Positions 32,868 to 45,161 of a DNA stretch of 57,327 bases are shown here, piece by piece. The stretch covers positions 1-57,327 of the forward strand of contig CAZGLO010000017.1 of the NCBI GenBank assembly GCA_964526735.1. The letters run 5' to 3'. Position 1 is the stretch's first letter. Each line of letters begins with the position of its first letter. The notes under the pieces are model-generated. The model was not told where the DNA came from and ran no database searches. It worked only from the letters and a program-made list of their open reading frames with translations. Origin of the DNA: JAAUSY01 sp964526735 (lineage in GTDB: Bacteria > Chloroflexota > Chloroflexia > Chloroflexales > Chloroflexaceae). Both the position numbers and the translations under genes were made by a program.

Positions 32868-33404
32868 GTGGAGATACAACAACTACGAGAAGATGCAGAC
32901 GTATGGGGAATATTGGAAGAGCGCGCCAATGCACTTGCCACCCAAAAGACAACGATGGACGGGGAAGCTGGAGAGGAGGTGCTGGTCTTTCGGCTGGGTG
33001 AGGGGCGCTACAGTATGCCTGCTCACTACATCTTAGAAGTCCAGCCACTTGGCCACTACACACAATTGCCCTCTACGCCTTCCTTTGTGTTGGGGCTTGT
33101 CAATGTACGGGGGAGGCTTCTTTCTGCCCTCGATATCCGCCCCCTACTTGACATCGCCCAAACCGCCCCAAAATCGCAGTCATTTCTCTTGATCCTCGGA
33201 GCAAATAATATGGAAGTCTGTTTATTGGCAGACAGTGTGGTCGAAGTCCGACGAAGCGACACCAACCTTGCTCCGGCGCTCTCTTCTACCACAGGACGCG
33301 GAGTGACATGGATTCGCGGGGTAGACCGCGAACTCAACGTCTTGATCGACCCGCCACTCTTTCTTGCCGATTCGCGTATCGTCGTCAACTGTGAAGCTGA
33401 GTAG
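32868..33404 (+). CDS. CheW-like coupling protein
   Basis: A 178-residue CheW-domain protein that would link receptors to CheA. It begins with a GTG (GAGG 7 nt upstream). The domain (about 38-175) shows VLVFRLGEGRYSMPAHYILEV, FVLGLVNVRGRLLSALDIRP and LLADSVVEVRR, the usual core. A 35-residue helical N-terminal extension is extra. It sits between the second and third MCP. The second CheW (39030) is only distantly similar, so the two may serve different receptors. Confidence 0.88.
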   Translation: MEIQQLREDADVWGILEERANALATQKTTMDGEAGEEVLVFRLGEGRYSMPAHYILEVQPLGHYTQLPSTPSFVLGLVNVRGRLLSALDIRPLLDIAQTAPKSQSFLLILGANNMEVCLLADSVVEVRRSDTNLAPALSSTTGRGVTWIRGVDRELNVLIDPPLFLADSRIVVNCEAE

Positions 33405-33416
33405 GAGGCGAACCCG

Positions 33417-35672
33417 ATGTTTTCTTCATTTTCACCCAGTCGTTCGCTTGGCAGTAAGCTTATCCTGTTTTTTTTGCTTGGTTCTGTTCTTCCCATGATA
33501 CTGCTCACTATCATCAGTACGACTTCTGCCCGGTCGAGTATGCTTGAGGTAGCCCGTGGGCGCATTGAGGCACGGGTACAAGCCTCTGTCAATCAAATCG
33601 ACAGCTATCTAGAAGAACGCCGTTCTGACGCCGAGGTGGTGGCGGCTTTGCCCGCAAGCATTCGTGTCTTCACCGAAAATGTAGGTGAAGATGAATGGCA
33701 AGACAGCTTCGATCTCTTGCGGCAAATCAGCTCTGCCTACAACTATTCTGCCGGTTCGTTGGTCGATATGAATGGGGAGGTTGTGATGACCACCGACCCG
33801 CGTATCGAAGGGCAAGATCGGTCAGACCGGCCAGAGTTTCAGGCCGCCATACGCGGTGAAGCATTCATCTCCGATGTTAGTGCGGAACCGGGGTTGGAGG
33901 GGGAGTATTTCTTCCACACGGTTGCCCCCGTCTACAATACGCAAGAGGATATCGTTGGCGTGGTTGATTTTCGGGTCGGGCTTGAGCAGCTCAATGAGAC
34001 GCTCGGTTTTGATACGAACCGTACCGGCGAAGGCAGTTATGGTGTCTTGATGGACGAGAACCTTATACGTATCTCTATCCCTTCCAACCCGGAACACTTC
34101 TTGCTCCCCACGGTTCCGCTTGACCAAAACGTGCGGGAGCAGATGGTGGAGAATGAGCGGTTTGGTGACCAAACTTCATTTTTCCTCAACAACCCCACCA
34201 ACCTGCCAGCGGTGGAGGAGGCGGCAAAAGAGCTTGATAGTGGCCGCCAAAGTCTGGTCTTCTTTACTGGCCTCACGGGCAACTCAAATGAGCAAAGTGA
34301 GTCGGCCATCCAGAAGCTAGAAACGAAGGATTGGTACTACCTCCACCGCGTCCCAGAGGCAAGCTTCTACGCCAGCGCCAACACCCAAACCACCTACGCT
34401 ATTATTACCACGGTTATTGCTGCTGTTGTTGCCATCACTGCGATGGTTTGGTTCTCGCGCCAAACGCTCAACCGCCCGCTAGAGCACCTCGTTGAGGTTG
34501 CGCGCTCTATCTCAGAAGGCGATCTCGGACGCCGTATCTCTCTGCAGCGGCAGGATGAGTTTGGCGACATCGCCGAGAGCTTCAACGCGATGGCTGACAA
34601 TCTTGAAAAACGCATCTCCACGGAGCAGGAGTCGCGGGAAGAGGCGATACAGCTGCGCACCACGGAAGAAAATTCCCGCAGGAAGGTGGAGGGCGCAGTG
34701 GCACAATACTTAACCTTTGTGCAGGAAGTCGCCAACGGCAACCTTGAGCAGCGGCTGAATGTGGTATATGATGGCTCGCTTGGAGAGCTTGGCAATGGGC
34801 TAAACCGCATGGTCGATAGTCTGCGCAACATCACGTTGCAGGTCAAAGAGGCGACGACCAATATCACCTCATCCGCGGCTGAAATTCTCTCTGCCACGAC
34901 GCAACAGGCCTCCAGCGCCAGTGAGCAATCATCCGCCACGACAGAGGCGATTACCACCGTCGAAGAGGTCAAGAACATCGCTCAACAGACCGCGCAACAA
35001 GCAGGACAAGTCTCGCAAGACAGCCAAACGACATTGCAGGTCTCGCGGGAGGGCACGCAAAAGGTAGAGGAGTCGATCAAAGGGATGGGGCAGATCCGGC
35101 AGCGGGTCGAGAGCATCGCGCAGACCATCTTGGCCCTCTCTGAGCAGACACAAGCCATCGGGACGATTATCACGACGGTGAGTGAGCTTGCCGACCAAAG
35201 CAATCTCCTCGCCCTCAATGCCGCAATTGAGGCCGCGCGCGCTGGTGAGCAGGGCAAGAGCTTTGCCGTGGTCGCGCAACACGTCCGTGAGCTTGCCGAG
35301 CGCTCCAAAGCCGCCACCTCGCAAGTTCAAGAGATCCTTGGCGAGATCCAGCGGGCTACCAATGCCGCTGTCATGGTCACCGAAGAGGGCACCAAAGGCG
35401 TGGAGATGGGCGTTAAGCTGTCGGAGGAGGCCGGACAGGTCATTCACCAGATCGCCGGAGAGGTAGAAGGCGGGGCACAATCGAACTCGCAAATGGCCGC
35501 GGCGGCTCATCAGCAGACCGCCGGTATGGAGCAGATAGGCCAGGCGATGCGCTCTATCCAGCAGGCCACCACGCAAACGCTGTCGAGCACGCGCCAGGCC
35601 GAAACCGCCGCCCGCGACCTGAACAATCTGGCGAAGACCTTGCAAGATGCGATATCGATCTACCGATTGTAG
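33417..35672 (+). CDS. methyl-accepting chemotaxis protein with dCache sensor
   Basis: A 751-residue receptor of the same build as 30476-32785: membrane helix, extracytoplasmic dCache domain (FDTNRTGEGSYGVLMDENL, DWYYLHRVP), second helix, HAMP (EVARSISEGDLGRR) and an MCP signalling domain with tip ELADQSNLLALNAAIEAARA. Between the two dCache receptors the motif FDTNRTGEGSY and the final Cache strand are kept while the rest of the sensor diverges, suggesting duplication and ligand retuning. The start ATG follows AGGAGGCGAACCCG. Confidence 0.93.
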   Translation: MFSSFSPSRSLGSKLILFFLLGSVLPMILLTIISTTSARSSMLEVARGRIEARVQASVNQIDSYLEERRSDAEVVAALPASIRVFTENVGEDEWQDSFDLLRQISSAYNYSAGSLVDMNGEVVMTTDPRIEGQDRSDRPEFQAAIRGEAFISDVSAEPGLEGEYFFHTVAPVYNTQEDIVGVVDFRVGLEQLNETLGFDTNRTGEGSYGVLMDENLIRISIPSNPEHFLLPTVPLDQNVREQMVENERFGDQTSFFLNNPTNLPAVEEAAKELDSGRQSLVFFTGLTGNSNEQSESAIQKLETKDWYYLHRVPEASFYASANTQTTYAIITTVIAAVVAITAMVWFSRQTLNRPLEHLVEVARSISEGDLGRRISLQRQDEFGDIAESFNAMADNLEKRISTEQESREEAIQLRTTEENSRRKVEGAVAQYLTFVQEVANGNLEQRLNVVYDGSLGELGNGLNRMVDSLRNITLQVKEATTNITSSAAEILSATTQQASSASEQSSATTEAITTVEEVKNIAQQTAQQAGQVSQDSQTTLQVSREGTQKVEESIKGMGQIRQRVESIAQTILALSEQTQAIGTIITTVSELADQSNLLALNAAIEAARAGEQGKSFAVVAQHVRELAERSKAATSQVQEILGEIQRATNAAVMVTEEGTKGVEMGVKLSEEAGQVIHQIAGEVEGGAQSNSQMAAAAHQQTAGMEQIGQAMRSIQQATTQTLSSTRQAETAARDLNNLAKTLQDAISIYRL

Positions 35673-35783
35673 GTTGCTTCGGGCGACCAAGCCCCACATC
35701 CAATAGGATTCGGTCGTTTCGATATAGGTCGTTGGATAGCCGTAACCCGTTGTCTACCTTCCTCTGACCAATTACAAGGAGGC

Positions 35784-38435
<2,652 letters not shown>

Positions 38436-38456
38436 CCAAACGATAGAGAGGGATGA

Positions 38457-38933
38457 ATGTCGTTGTCAAATAAGAGGACAGCACCGTCTGACGGCAAGGA
38501 TGCTTCTACATCATCTTCTACATCTTCTACATCTTCTATGTTCTGCCAAGTGCTCGTCATAGAAGATAGCCGAACGCAAGCCCACCGCATCCGGTGTGAG
38601 TTGCAACGGTTTGGGTTGTGTGTCGAGGTGGCCACCAATGGGAATCAGGGTCTTGATGAGGCCCGCCGCCTCCTTCCGCAGGTCATTGTGCTCGATATCG
38701 ACCTGCCAGAAATCGATGGCTACACCGTGTGCCGCGAACTCAAAATGGACGAGCGTACGGTCAATATCCCAGTCATCATGTTTACAAGCTATGACAGCCC
38801 ACAGAGTACCATTACTGGCCTGCAGCTTGGAGCCATCGATTACATTCCCAAAGATTCCTTTGCCGAGCAAAACCTCATCGAATCGCTGCGCCAATTGGGG
38901 GTGATTGCGCAGGATGAAGAGGTCGAAGAATAA
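38457..38933 (+). CDS. stand-alone response regulator (PilH/CheY-like)
   Basis: A 158-residue receiver with Asp in IVLDIDLPEIDGY, acidic residues in VLVIEDSRTQ, Thr/Ser in MFTSYD and Lys in YIPKDSF. The first 28 residues are a Ser/Thr-rich leader containing TSSSTSSTSS, encoded by a 9-bp tandem repeat (CATCTTCTA units at about 38512-38538); an alternative ATG at 38538 would remove it. Second CheY-type output of the operon. The 96-bp gap after it is purine-rich. Confidence 0.9.
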   Translation: MSLSNKRTAPSDGKDASTSSSTSSTSSMFCQVLVIEDSRTQAHRIRCELQRFGLCVEVATNGNQGLDEARRLLPQVIVLDIDLPEIDGYTVCRELKMDERTVNIPVIMFTSYDSPQSTITGLQLGAIDYIPKDSFAEQNLIESLRQLGVIAQDEEVEE

Positions 38934-39029
38934 CAGAGGAACAGAGGAGCAGAAGTGACAAGGGAAAAGAGCAAGCATAAGAGGATAAGGGGAACAAGGG
39001 GAGGATGTACAAACGTTGGAGTGAGTTAG

Positions 39030-39584
39030 ATGACACACACAGGGGTTCCCATGAGTGATACACTATCTATTACAACGGCTAACAGTTCCGTCTTGATTGT
39101 TACGTTTCGTATCGGGGCCCAACAATATGGCCTCCCCGTGACATCGGTCATAGAGATTGTCCGGCTGCCTGCCTTAGTCACGCTTGCAGGCGCTCCCAAA
39201 GAGGTTCTTGGGCTTTTGAACCTCCGCGGAACGTATCTCCCCGTTCTCAGTGGTCATCTCTTGATGGGAGAAACACCATCATATGGTGTCAACAGCCAAA
39301 TCGTTGTAGCGGGTAAGACCCAGGGGAGCAATCTTTACCCTGTCCTGGGTATTCTTGTTGATCAAGTTATTGACGTATACACGTTTTCCATTCACCAATG
39401 CACGACTTTTGGACATAATATCGCGGCACCCTTCTTAGAGGGGGTAATCAAGACGGGAGAGCGGTCTATTTTGCTTCTTGATACGGACGCATTGCGTGAT
39501 ATGATCCCAGAAGGGACGGTAGTAAACCCGAGCGCGGAGCGGCATAGAGACAACGATAAAGACGATGGTACTAAGGAAGTCTAA
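39030..39584 (+). CDS. CheW-like coupling protein
   Basis: A 184-residue CheW domain protein: VLIVTFRIGAQQYGLPVTSVIEIVRLP, VLGLLNLRGTYLPVLSG and GILVDQVIDVYTF give the two-barrel CheW core. The C-terminal 25 residues are charged. The ATG at 39030 has GGAG about 9 nt upstream; the ATG at 39051 (AGGGG upstream) is an alternative. It precedes cheB by 11 bp, and may pair with CheA separately from the CheW at 32868. Confidence 0.88.
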   Translation: MTHTGVPMSDTLSITTANSSVLIVTFRIGAQQYGLPVTSVIEIVRLPALVTLAGAPKEVLGLLNLRGTYLPVLSGHLLMGETPSYGVNSQIVVAGKTQGSNLYPVLGILVDQVIDVYTFSIHQCTTFGHNIAAPFLEGVIKTGERSILLLDTDALRDMIPEGTVVNPSAERHRDNDKDDGTKEV

Positions 39585-39595
39585 AAAGAACGATT

Positions 39596-40681
39596 ATGGC
39601 GAAACGACCTCCTCACCAGCCGATACGGGTGCTAATTGTCGAGGATTCACGCGCTCAGCGTGAGCTTCTTATTCGGCTCTTGCAATCTGCTGGGATTTTC
39701 GACGTAGTGGGTGCGGTAGACAACGGGCGCGATGCGGTCGAATATGCTCGTCGTTTACGTCCCGACGTGATTGCAATGGACATTCACCTGCCCATATTCG
39801 ACGGCTACGAAGCAACGCGGCAGATTATGCAGTGTTGTGCCACGCCTATTGTGATGGTAAGCAGCAGCATTGGGGATGCAGGCCGCCGGTCGGTTGAGGC
39901 GCTGGCGGCGGGGGCATTGGCCGTCATCCGCAAGCCGGGACACATTGCAAATGACAAATATGAAGATGACCGCGTCAATCTCGTCAAGACGCTGCAAATT
40001 ATGGCCGATGTACCGGTTGTGACCAGGCATACTGCCCGCCTTACTGCCGCTCCCTCCATTGAAACAACTGCGGCTCCGTGGGCCGAAAAACCTCGTCGGG
40101 TAGATGTTCTTGCGATTGCGGCTTCGACGGGTGGGCCAGCCGCCGTACAGATGCTCTTGGGCGGGTTGGGGGCCTCATTCCCGCTGCCTATTCTCCTTGT
40201 GCAGCATATCGCCAATGGCTTTGTGGAGGCGTTGGTTGATTGGCTTAATGCGACGTTGCCATTCAATGTCCGTATCGCTTCTCATGGTGAGACGATGCAG
40301 TCTGGTACGGTCTACCTTGCCCCTGACGACTATCATCTTGTGGTGGAGCGCCCTGGGGTGGTGGGGTTGAAGCTACATGGCCCTTTGGATCGCTACTGCC
40401 CAAGCGCCGACACCCTCTTTGATTCGGTGACCAGCATGTATGGCAAGCAGGCCATTGGCGTGATCATGACCGGCATGGGCGATGATGGGGCGCGGGGGCT
40501 TCGCGCACTGCGGCTCAGCGGCGGGCAGACCTTTGCGCAAGATGAGGCGAGTTGCGTGGTCTATGGGATGCCCCACGCGGCGGTAGAGATGGGCGCGGTC
40601 TCGCAGACTGAACCGCTCACTCATATGGCCAAAGCCATTCTTGAATATGCTCAAATCGCAACCATCCAAACCAAACAGTAA
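39596..40681 (+). CDS. cheB: chemotaxis protein-glutamate methylesterase CheB
   Basis: Removes methyl groups (and deamidates Gln) on the MCPs. The receiver domain (1-125; VLIVEDSRAQRE, Asp in VIAMDIHLP) is followed by the esterase domain with the catalytic triad positions Ser in AASTGGPAAV, His in LVQHIANGF and Asp in GMGDDGARGL. Length is typical (361). It directly precedes cheR. No cheD or cheC is seen. Confidence 0.95.
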   Translation: MAKRPPHQPIRVLIVEDSRAQRELLIRLLQSAGIFDVVGAVDNGRDAVEYARRLRPDVIAMDIHLPIFDGYEATRQIMQCCATPIVMVSSSIGDAGRRSVEALAAGALAVIRKPGHIANDKYEDDRVNLVKTLQIMADVPVVTRHTARLTAAPSIETTAAPWAEKPRRVDVLAIAASTGGPAAVQMLLGGLGASFPLPILLVQHIANGFVEALVDWLNATLPFNVRIASHGETMQSGTVYLAPDDYHLVVERPGVVGLKLHGPLDRYCPSADTLFDSVTSMYGKQAIGVIMTGMGDDGARGLRALRLSGGQTFAQDEASCVVYGMPHAAVEMGAVSQTEPLTHMAKAILEYAQIATIQTKQ

Positions 40682-40710
40682 CGGGTTTTAGTCAGGGGTA
40701 ATCGGCGGCT

Positions 40711-42384
40711 ATGGAACCGTATCTAAGTGAACAACTCTATGCTCTTTTCCGCGACCTCCTTGTCAAGCGAAGTGGGCTTTTTTACCCAGAACACAAGCGC
40801 GAAGACTTGGTACATGGGTTAGGGCTTGCGATGAAAGAGGGCGGGTATCCGAGTCTCTCAGCGCTCTATGCTGACATTCTCGAAAACAACGACGCGTGGG
40901 AGATGCTGCTTTCGCACCTCACCATTGGGGAGACCTGTTTTTTCCGCAACAAGCCGCAATTCGACGCGCTCCGCAAACACATCGTCCCCGACCTGCTCCA
41001 ACGCCGGAGTGCGTTTCGGAGCCTGCGCATCTGGAGTGCCGGCTGCGCGACGGGGGAGGAACCCTACTCCATCGCGATGCTCCTGACCGATATGATCCCC
41101 AATATCGACGAGTGGCATATCTCGATCCTTGGCACCGATCTCAACCCCCACTTCTTGACGCGGGCGCGCGAAGGCCTCTATGGCAACTGGTCGTTTCGCG
41201 AGATCAGTGCGGAGTTTCAAGAGCGGTTTTTTACCAAAGAACGCGCGACGATGTGGCGTCTTGCCCCCAACATCCGCGCGATGGTGACATTCACCCGCCT
41301 CAACCTCATTGAGCCACTCTACCCGCTCATCACCAACGGCACATGCGCGCTTGATATTATCCTGTGCCGCAATGTGACCATCTATTTTGGCGAGAAAACC
41401 ACGCGCCAAGTGGTGGATCGGTTCTACCACGCGCTTGCGCCGGGGGGGTGGCTGATTGTTGGCCACGCCGAACCGCAAGCAAGCATCTATCACCAGTTTG
41501 AGGTGCACAACTTCCCCAACACGGTCGTTTACCGCAAACATCTTGATGCGCCGCTCTTTGCAAGCTCAACGAAGGAACACAACCCATCGGGTATCCCGTG
41601 GCAGACCCCGCAAAACCCTCCTGTAAGCCCAACCAACGCCACAAACACCTTTGGTACGCCCCCGTGGAACTTCTCTCCCAAGAACGAAGCCACTGTGGGT
41701 TCGCCTGCTGACACATCCGCCTGGCAACCGCCATTTTTCTCCCAAATTCCGCCTCTTCCCGTCGTGACCTACCCAGAGACCAATCCGGTTTCCTCTTCGG
41801 CGGCCACTCCACAAACAAACCCGCAAACAGGCCAGCAAACAAACTCGCAGCCTGCCACCAGGAAGTCGCAAGGCGAACTGGCTGATGAGTTCTGGCTAGA
41901 GGCAAACAAAGAGTTGAAGCAGGGGAATAAGCAGGAAGCAGAAACCCTCTTTCGGAAGGTGTTGGAGCAGCGTAAAGATCATGTTGAGGCGATGGTCGCG
42001 CTTGCCCGGATCTGCGCCGACCGCGGTGAGTGGGAATGTTCGCGTTCCTTGTGCAAGTCTGCCATTGAATATGACCCCTTTTCGCTCGACTCCCACTATA
42101 TCCTGGCGCAGGTGCACGAGCATGAGAATGAGCTTGACCAAGCATTGACCGAATATCGGCGGGTGGTCTTCCTCGACCGGCAATATGTGCCGGGGTTGTT
42201 GGGGATGGCCAACGTCTGGCGACGGATTGGCCGCACCGAAGATGCGCGCCGCAGTTACCGCAACGCACTCAAACAACTTTCCCCCCTCGCCCCCTCCGAT
42301 CCGGTTCCCGGCGTTGAGGGGACGACGGCCAGTGAACTGACGGCGTTTATCACGCGCCAATTGCAACAGCTAGGGCAGCCATAG
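40711..42384 (+). CDS. cheR: chemotaxis methyltransferase CheR with C-terminal TPRs
   Basis: SAM-dependent glutamate O-methyltransferase of 557 residues. The N-terminal helical domain and catalytic domain (LTIGETCFFRN, LRIWSAGCATGEEPYSIAML, then ILGTDLNPHFLTRARE and LDIILCRNVTIYF) fill residues 1-275. A Pro/Asn/Thr-rich linker (about 280-390) leads to at least three TPR units (EAETLFRKVLEQRKDHVEAM onward). The CheR-TPR arrangement matches FrzF-like proteins of gliding bacteria, where TPRs limit methylation to selected sites. Confidence 0.93.
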   Translation: MEPYLSEQLYALFRDLLVKRSGLFYPEHKREDLVHGLGLAMKEGGYPSLSALYADILENNDAWEMLLSHLTIGETCFFRNKPQFDALRKHIVPDLLQRRSAFRSLRIWSAGCATGEEPYSIAMLLTDMIPNIDEWHISILGTDLNPHFLTRAREGLYGNWSFREISAEFQERFFTKERATMWRLAPNIRAMVTFTRLNLIEPLYPLITNGTCALDIILCRNVTIYFGEKTTRQVVDRFYHALAPGGWLIVGHAEPQASIYHQFEVHNFPNTVVYRKHLDAPLFASSTKEHNPSGIPWQTPQNPPVSPTNATNTFGTPPWNFSPKNEATVGSPADTSAWQPPFFSQIPPLPVVTYPETNPVSSSAATPQTNPQTGQQTNSQPATRKSQGELADEFWLEANKELKQGNKQEAETLFRKVLEQRKDHVEAMVALARICADRGEWECSRSLCKSAIEYDPFSLDSHYILAQVHEHENELDQALTEYRRVVFLDRQYVPGLLGMANVWRRIGRTEDARRSYRNALKQLSPLAPSDPVPGVEGTTASELTAFITRQLQQLGQP

Positions 42385-42390
42385 ATACTC

Positions 42391-43377
42391 ATGCCATATG
42401 CATTCAAAAAGCGCCACTGCTCATCTTCATCCGACGGAATTCCCCCCGACACTCCTTCTGCAGCACAGCAGCCATCGGCTATACCAGCCGTCGCGGTGCC
42501 GCCCAAGCCGTTTGTGAAGTGGGTGGGTGGGAAGCGCAATCTGCTCCGGCATATCTGCTCCCATCTCCCCAAACAGTTCAACACCTACTTTGAGCCGTTC
42601 GTGGGGGGAGGAGCGGTCTTCTTTGCTCTCCAACACCAGGGCGAGGTGCGAGAGGCGGTGCTCTCCGACACCAATGAAGAGCTTGTCACCACCTACCACG
42701 TCATCCAGGAGCGGCCAAACTACCTCATCCGCCGTCTCGCCTTCCATGCCGACCGCCACGACCAAAACCCAAAACGCCACTTCTATAAGGTGCGCGCGCA
42801 GAGCTTCAAGCGGCCAACGTATGTTGCCGCGCGGTTTATCTACCTCAATCGGACGTGCTATAACGGGCTGTATCGGGTCAATCAGGAGGGGAAATTCAAT
42901 ACGCCGCTGGGGAAATATACACACCCGAACATCGTGCAGGAAGAGACGATCAATGCGTGTCACCACGCGCTCCAACAGGCGATGATCCGCTGTCACGACT
43001 TTTCACACATCGAGCCAAAGGCGGGCGATTTTGTCTACCTCGACCCGCCCTACGACCTCACCCGCCCTGAGTCATTCACCAGCTATACCAAAGAAAACTT
43101 CGTTACGGATGATCAGGTGCGGCTGCGCGATTTTGTGGTGGAGCTTGATAGGCAGGGGGTCTATGTGATGATCTCCAATTCCTACACGAAGCGTATTTGG
43201 GAACTATACCGCTCCTTTTACCGGCATATTGTCCATGCACCCCGTCACATCAACTGCAAAGCCAACGGACGCGGCCCGGTAGAGGAGTTGCTGATTACCA
43301 ACTACTCGTGCCATACCTTCCCCCTCGCCACTATCAATCACTCTATCATTCCCCTCGTTGGCCACACCTATCCATAG
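42391..43377 (+). CDS. dam: Dam-type DNA adenine methylase (orphan)
   Basis: A D12-class N6-adenine methyltransferase of 328 residues. After a 35-residue Ser/Pro-rich extension come FVKWVGGKRNLL, the SAM-binding FEPFVGGGAVFF, VLSDTNEELV and the catalytic DPPY in DFVYLDPPYDLTRPESF. Dam and M.DpnIIA methylate GATC, but the target here is inferred only from family likeness. No restriction endonuclease is adjacent. It starts 6 bp after cheR and so is probably in the chemosensory transcript, an unusual pairing. A terminator follows, shared with the convergent lipoprotein gene. Confidence 0.88.
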   Translation: MPYAFKKRHCSSSSDGIPPDTPSAAQQPSAIPAVAVPPKPFVKWVGGKRNLLRHICSHLPKQFNTYFEPFVGGGAVFFALQHQGEVREAVLSDTNEELVTTYHVIQERPNYLIRRLAFHADRHDQNPKRHFYKVRAQSFKRPTYVAARFIYLNRTCYNGLYRVNQEGKFNTPLGKYTHPNIVQEETINACHHALQQAMIRCHDFSHIEPKAGDFVYLDPPYDLTRPESFTSYTKENFVTDDQVRLRDFVVELDRQGVYVMISNSYTKRIWELYRSFYRHIVHAPRHINCKANGRGPVEELLITNYSCHTFPLATINHSIIPLVGHTYP

Positions 43378-43378
43378 G

Positions 43379-43423
43379 AAAAAAACGTGCCACAGGTGTT
43401 GAGAAACCCCATTCCTGTGGCAC
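43379..43423 (-). terminator. rho-independent terminator for the SBP-VWA operon
   Basis: GTGCCACAGG (43387-43396) and CCTGTGGCAC (43414-43423) form a perfect 10-bp stem with a 17-nt loop. On the minus strand it is followed after one base by seven T (43385-43379). It lies between the convergent dam and lipoprotein genes, so the stem may also slow plus-strand transcripts. Confidence 0.85.
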
Positions 43424-43436
43424 AAGGAGCAATAGA

Positions 43437-45128
43437 CTAGAAGTAGCGGCTGAGGTTCTGGAAGATCTGTGCAATGTCGCCGGTACTACCTTGAACAACG
43501 ATAGTTCGGGAGAAATCTGCAATGCGGTTGAGGACTTCCATATCGGCGTCGTCCCCATACGCCACCGGAAAGATGCTAATTCCCCCTTCGCCTTGCTGCA
43601 AATCCCCCAATGTGCGGCTACTCGCATTATCTGCGCCATCACTCAGCAGCACAATCGCCCTGATACGGCTATCTGTTGCGGGTGGGAGGTTTTCAATCGT
43701 TTGCTGGGCCATCGCCACGCCATCGAAGAGCGCCGTATCGCCAAATGCTTCCATATTCTGGATGGCGTTCTGGATAGGGATACGGTTTTCGCTCAACGGC
43801 GCAGGCTCAACCGCCATCGTTGGCTTGCTGTCGAAGGTAATCAGCCCGACGCGGTCTTCCGGCAGAATACGCTGCAGGAAGCTCTCCAGCCCCGCCTTGA
43901 GCATTTGCAGTTTTTCGCCCTGCATAGAGCCAGAAGTATCTACCACTAGCATGATGTCGGCGCGTTTGCGGTTTTGCCGCCAGCTATTCTTCGCGGCGAC
44001 GATCACCTCTGCATCCGGCACTTCCAAGACATTCTGCACGCCTTGCGGCTTGACGCCATAGGCCTCGCTGATGGGGTCAGCAAGCTCAATATCAACGTTG
44101 GCGGGCCGGAACCCTTGCTTCATGGCCAATCGTTGGCTCTCTTCCGTCAGCAGGAAGTCGTAGAAGACTTGTGCCGCCTCTTTTTGTTCAGCCGTCGCCG
44201 CCGCAAAGACAATATACGGGTTGTCGTGCCAGAATGTCCCCTCCTTGGGGTAGATGGCGACTAAGGGCGTTGGCGGGGCAGCTTGGTTGAAGTCAATCAG
44301 CGTGATCTCCTCCATCGGGAAGGCGGAGATATAGCTCATGCCGAATTTGCGCATATTTTCGCTGAAGACCAGCGTATTATAGCCATAGTGCTTGATGCCC
44401 TGCCCCAAATCGCGGACGAATGAGATCGCCTGATTGCTTTGGACATCTTGGATGGTGAGGCCTTGCTGTTTCCCCGCCGCCGCATAGAATTCGGCGATGA
44501 GGGTAGAGAGCGCTGTCGTGCTGACTTCAGGGTCGGTGTGGCCCCACGAAAATTTGCCCCATTCCGGGTGGCCAAATTTGCCCCATCCCTGCGAGTCGTT
44601 GATGAGGTCAAGGAAATCGCTCCACCCCAACGACCGCTCTGGCCAACCCATCGCCTCCGCCATCGGTCGCCACATTGAGACGACCACCGGCGTGAGAAGC
44701 AGCGGCTTTTGCGAGTGGGCGATGTTTTGGTTGCCAGTCTCTTGCTTGAGCACCTCTAGCCAGGTAGAGGCGGATGGACTCCATATGGTCACATCGCCAA
44801 TGCTCTGCTTGAACCGCGTCCGCGCTTCGCCGCTTGAGAGCTTTTCGGATTGCACGAAGATGGGCTGGTCTCCGACTGCGCCACCCTGGTTGTGGAAGGC
44901 TTGAATGCGTTCCTGTAGCCATTCTTCCTTTTCCGGACTGTAGACCATCTTGATAGTGATATGGTCGCCGCCAAGTTGCGAGGGGACTTGCTGCGTCTCC
45001 TGCGCCCCCTGCTGATTGGCCGAGTCTTGATTGTCACCATTGCTAGCGCTCTCCCCGCCGCCGCAGGCAAGCAGAAACAGGAAGAAGGCCAGCAATATCG
45101 TCCATTGAGTAACCCTGTGTATACGCAT
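43437..45128 (-). CDS. lipoprotein with solute-binding domain fused to VWA domain (paralogue 2)
   Basis: A 563-residue secreted lipoprotein: lipobox LLAC (Cys22), a Gly/Ser/Gln linker, a type 2 solute-binding-like domain (about 55-370; VYSPEKEEWLQERIQAF, TIWSPSASTWLEVL, GWGKFGHPEWGKFSWGHTDPE), and a VWA domain (about 388-563). The MIDAS is complete: DTSGS (397-401), Thr465 in GDTALF, Asp497 in LLSDGADN. The VWA would bind a protein ligand through a metal ion; the SBP half may bind a small molecule or another protein. No transporter genes are near. Strongly similar to 45162-46880, 33 bp upstream in the same operon. Confidence 0.9.
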   Translation of the reverse strand: MRIHRVTQWTILLAFFLFLLACGGGESASNGDNQDSANQQGAQETQQVPSQLGGDHITIKMVYSPEKEEWLQERIQAFHNQGGAVGDQPIFVQSEKLSSGEARTRFKQSIGDVTIWSPSASTWLEVLKQETGNQNIAHSQKPLLLTPVVVSMWRPMAEAMGWPERSLGWSDFLDLINDSQGWGKFGHPEWGKFSWGHTDPEVSTTALSTLIAEFYAAAGKQQGLTIQDVQSNQAISFVRDLGQGIKHYGYNTLVFSENMRKFGMSYISAFPMEEITLIDFNQAAPPTPLVAIYPKEGTFWHDNPYIVFAAATAEQKEAAQVFYDFLLTEESQRLAMKQGFRPANVDIELADPISEAYGVKPQGVQNVLEVPDAEVIVAAKNSWRQNRKRADIMLVVDTSGSMQGEKLQMLKAGLESFLQRILPEDRVGLITFDSKPTMAVEPAPLSENRIPIQNAIQNMEAFGDTALFDGVAMAQQTIENLPPATDSRIRAIVLLSDGADNASSRTLGDLQQGEGGISIFPVAYGDDADMEVLNRIADFSRTIVVQGSTGDIAQIFQNLSRYF

Positions 45129-45161
45129 AATTCCTCTCGGTCTATATAGCTCTTCAGCGCT

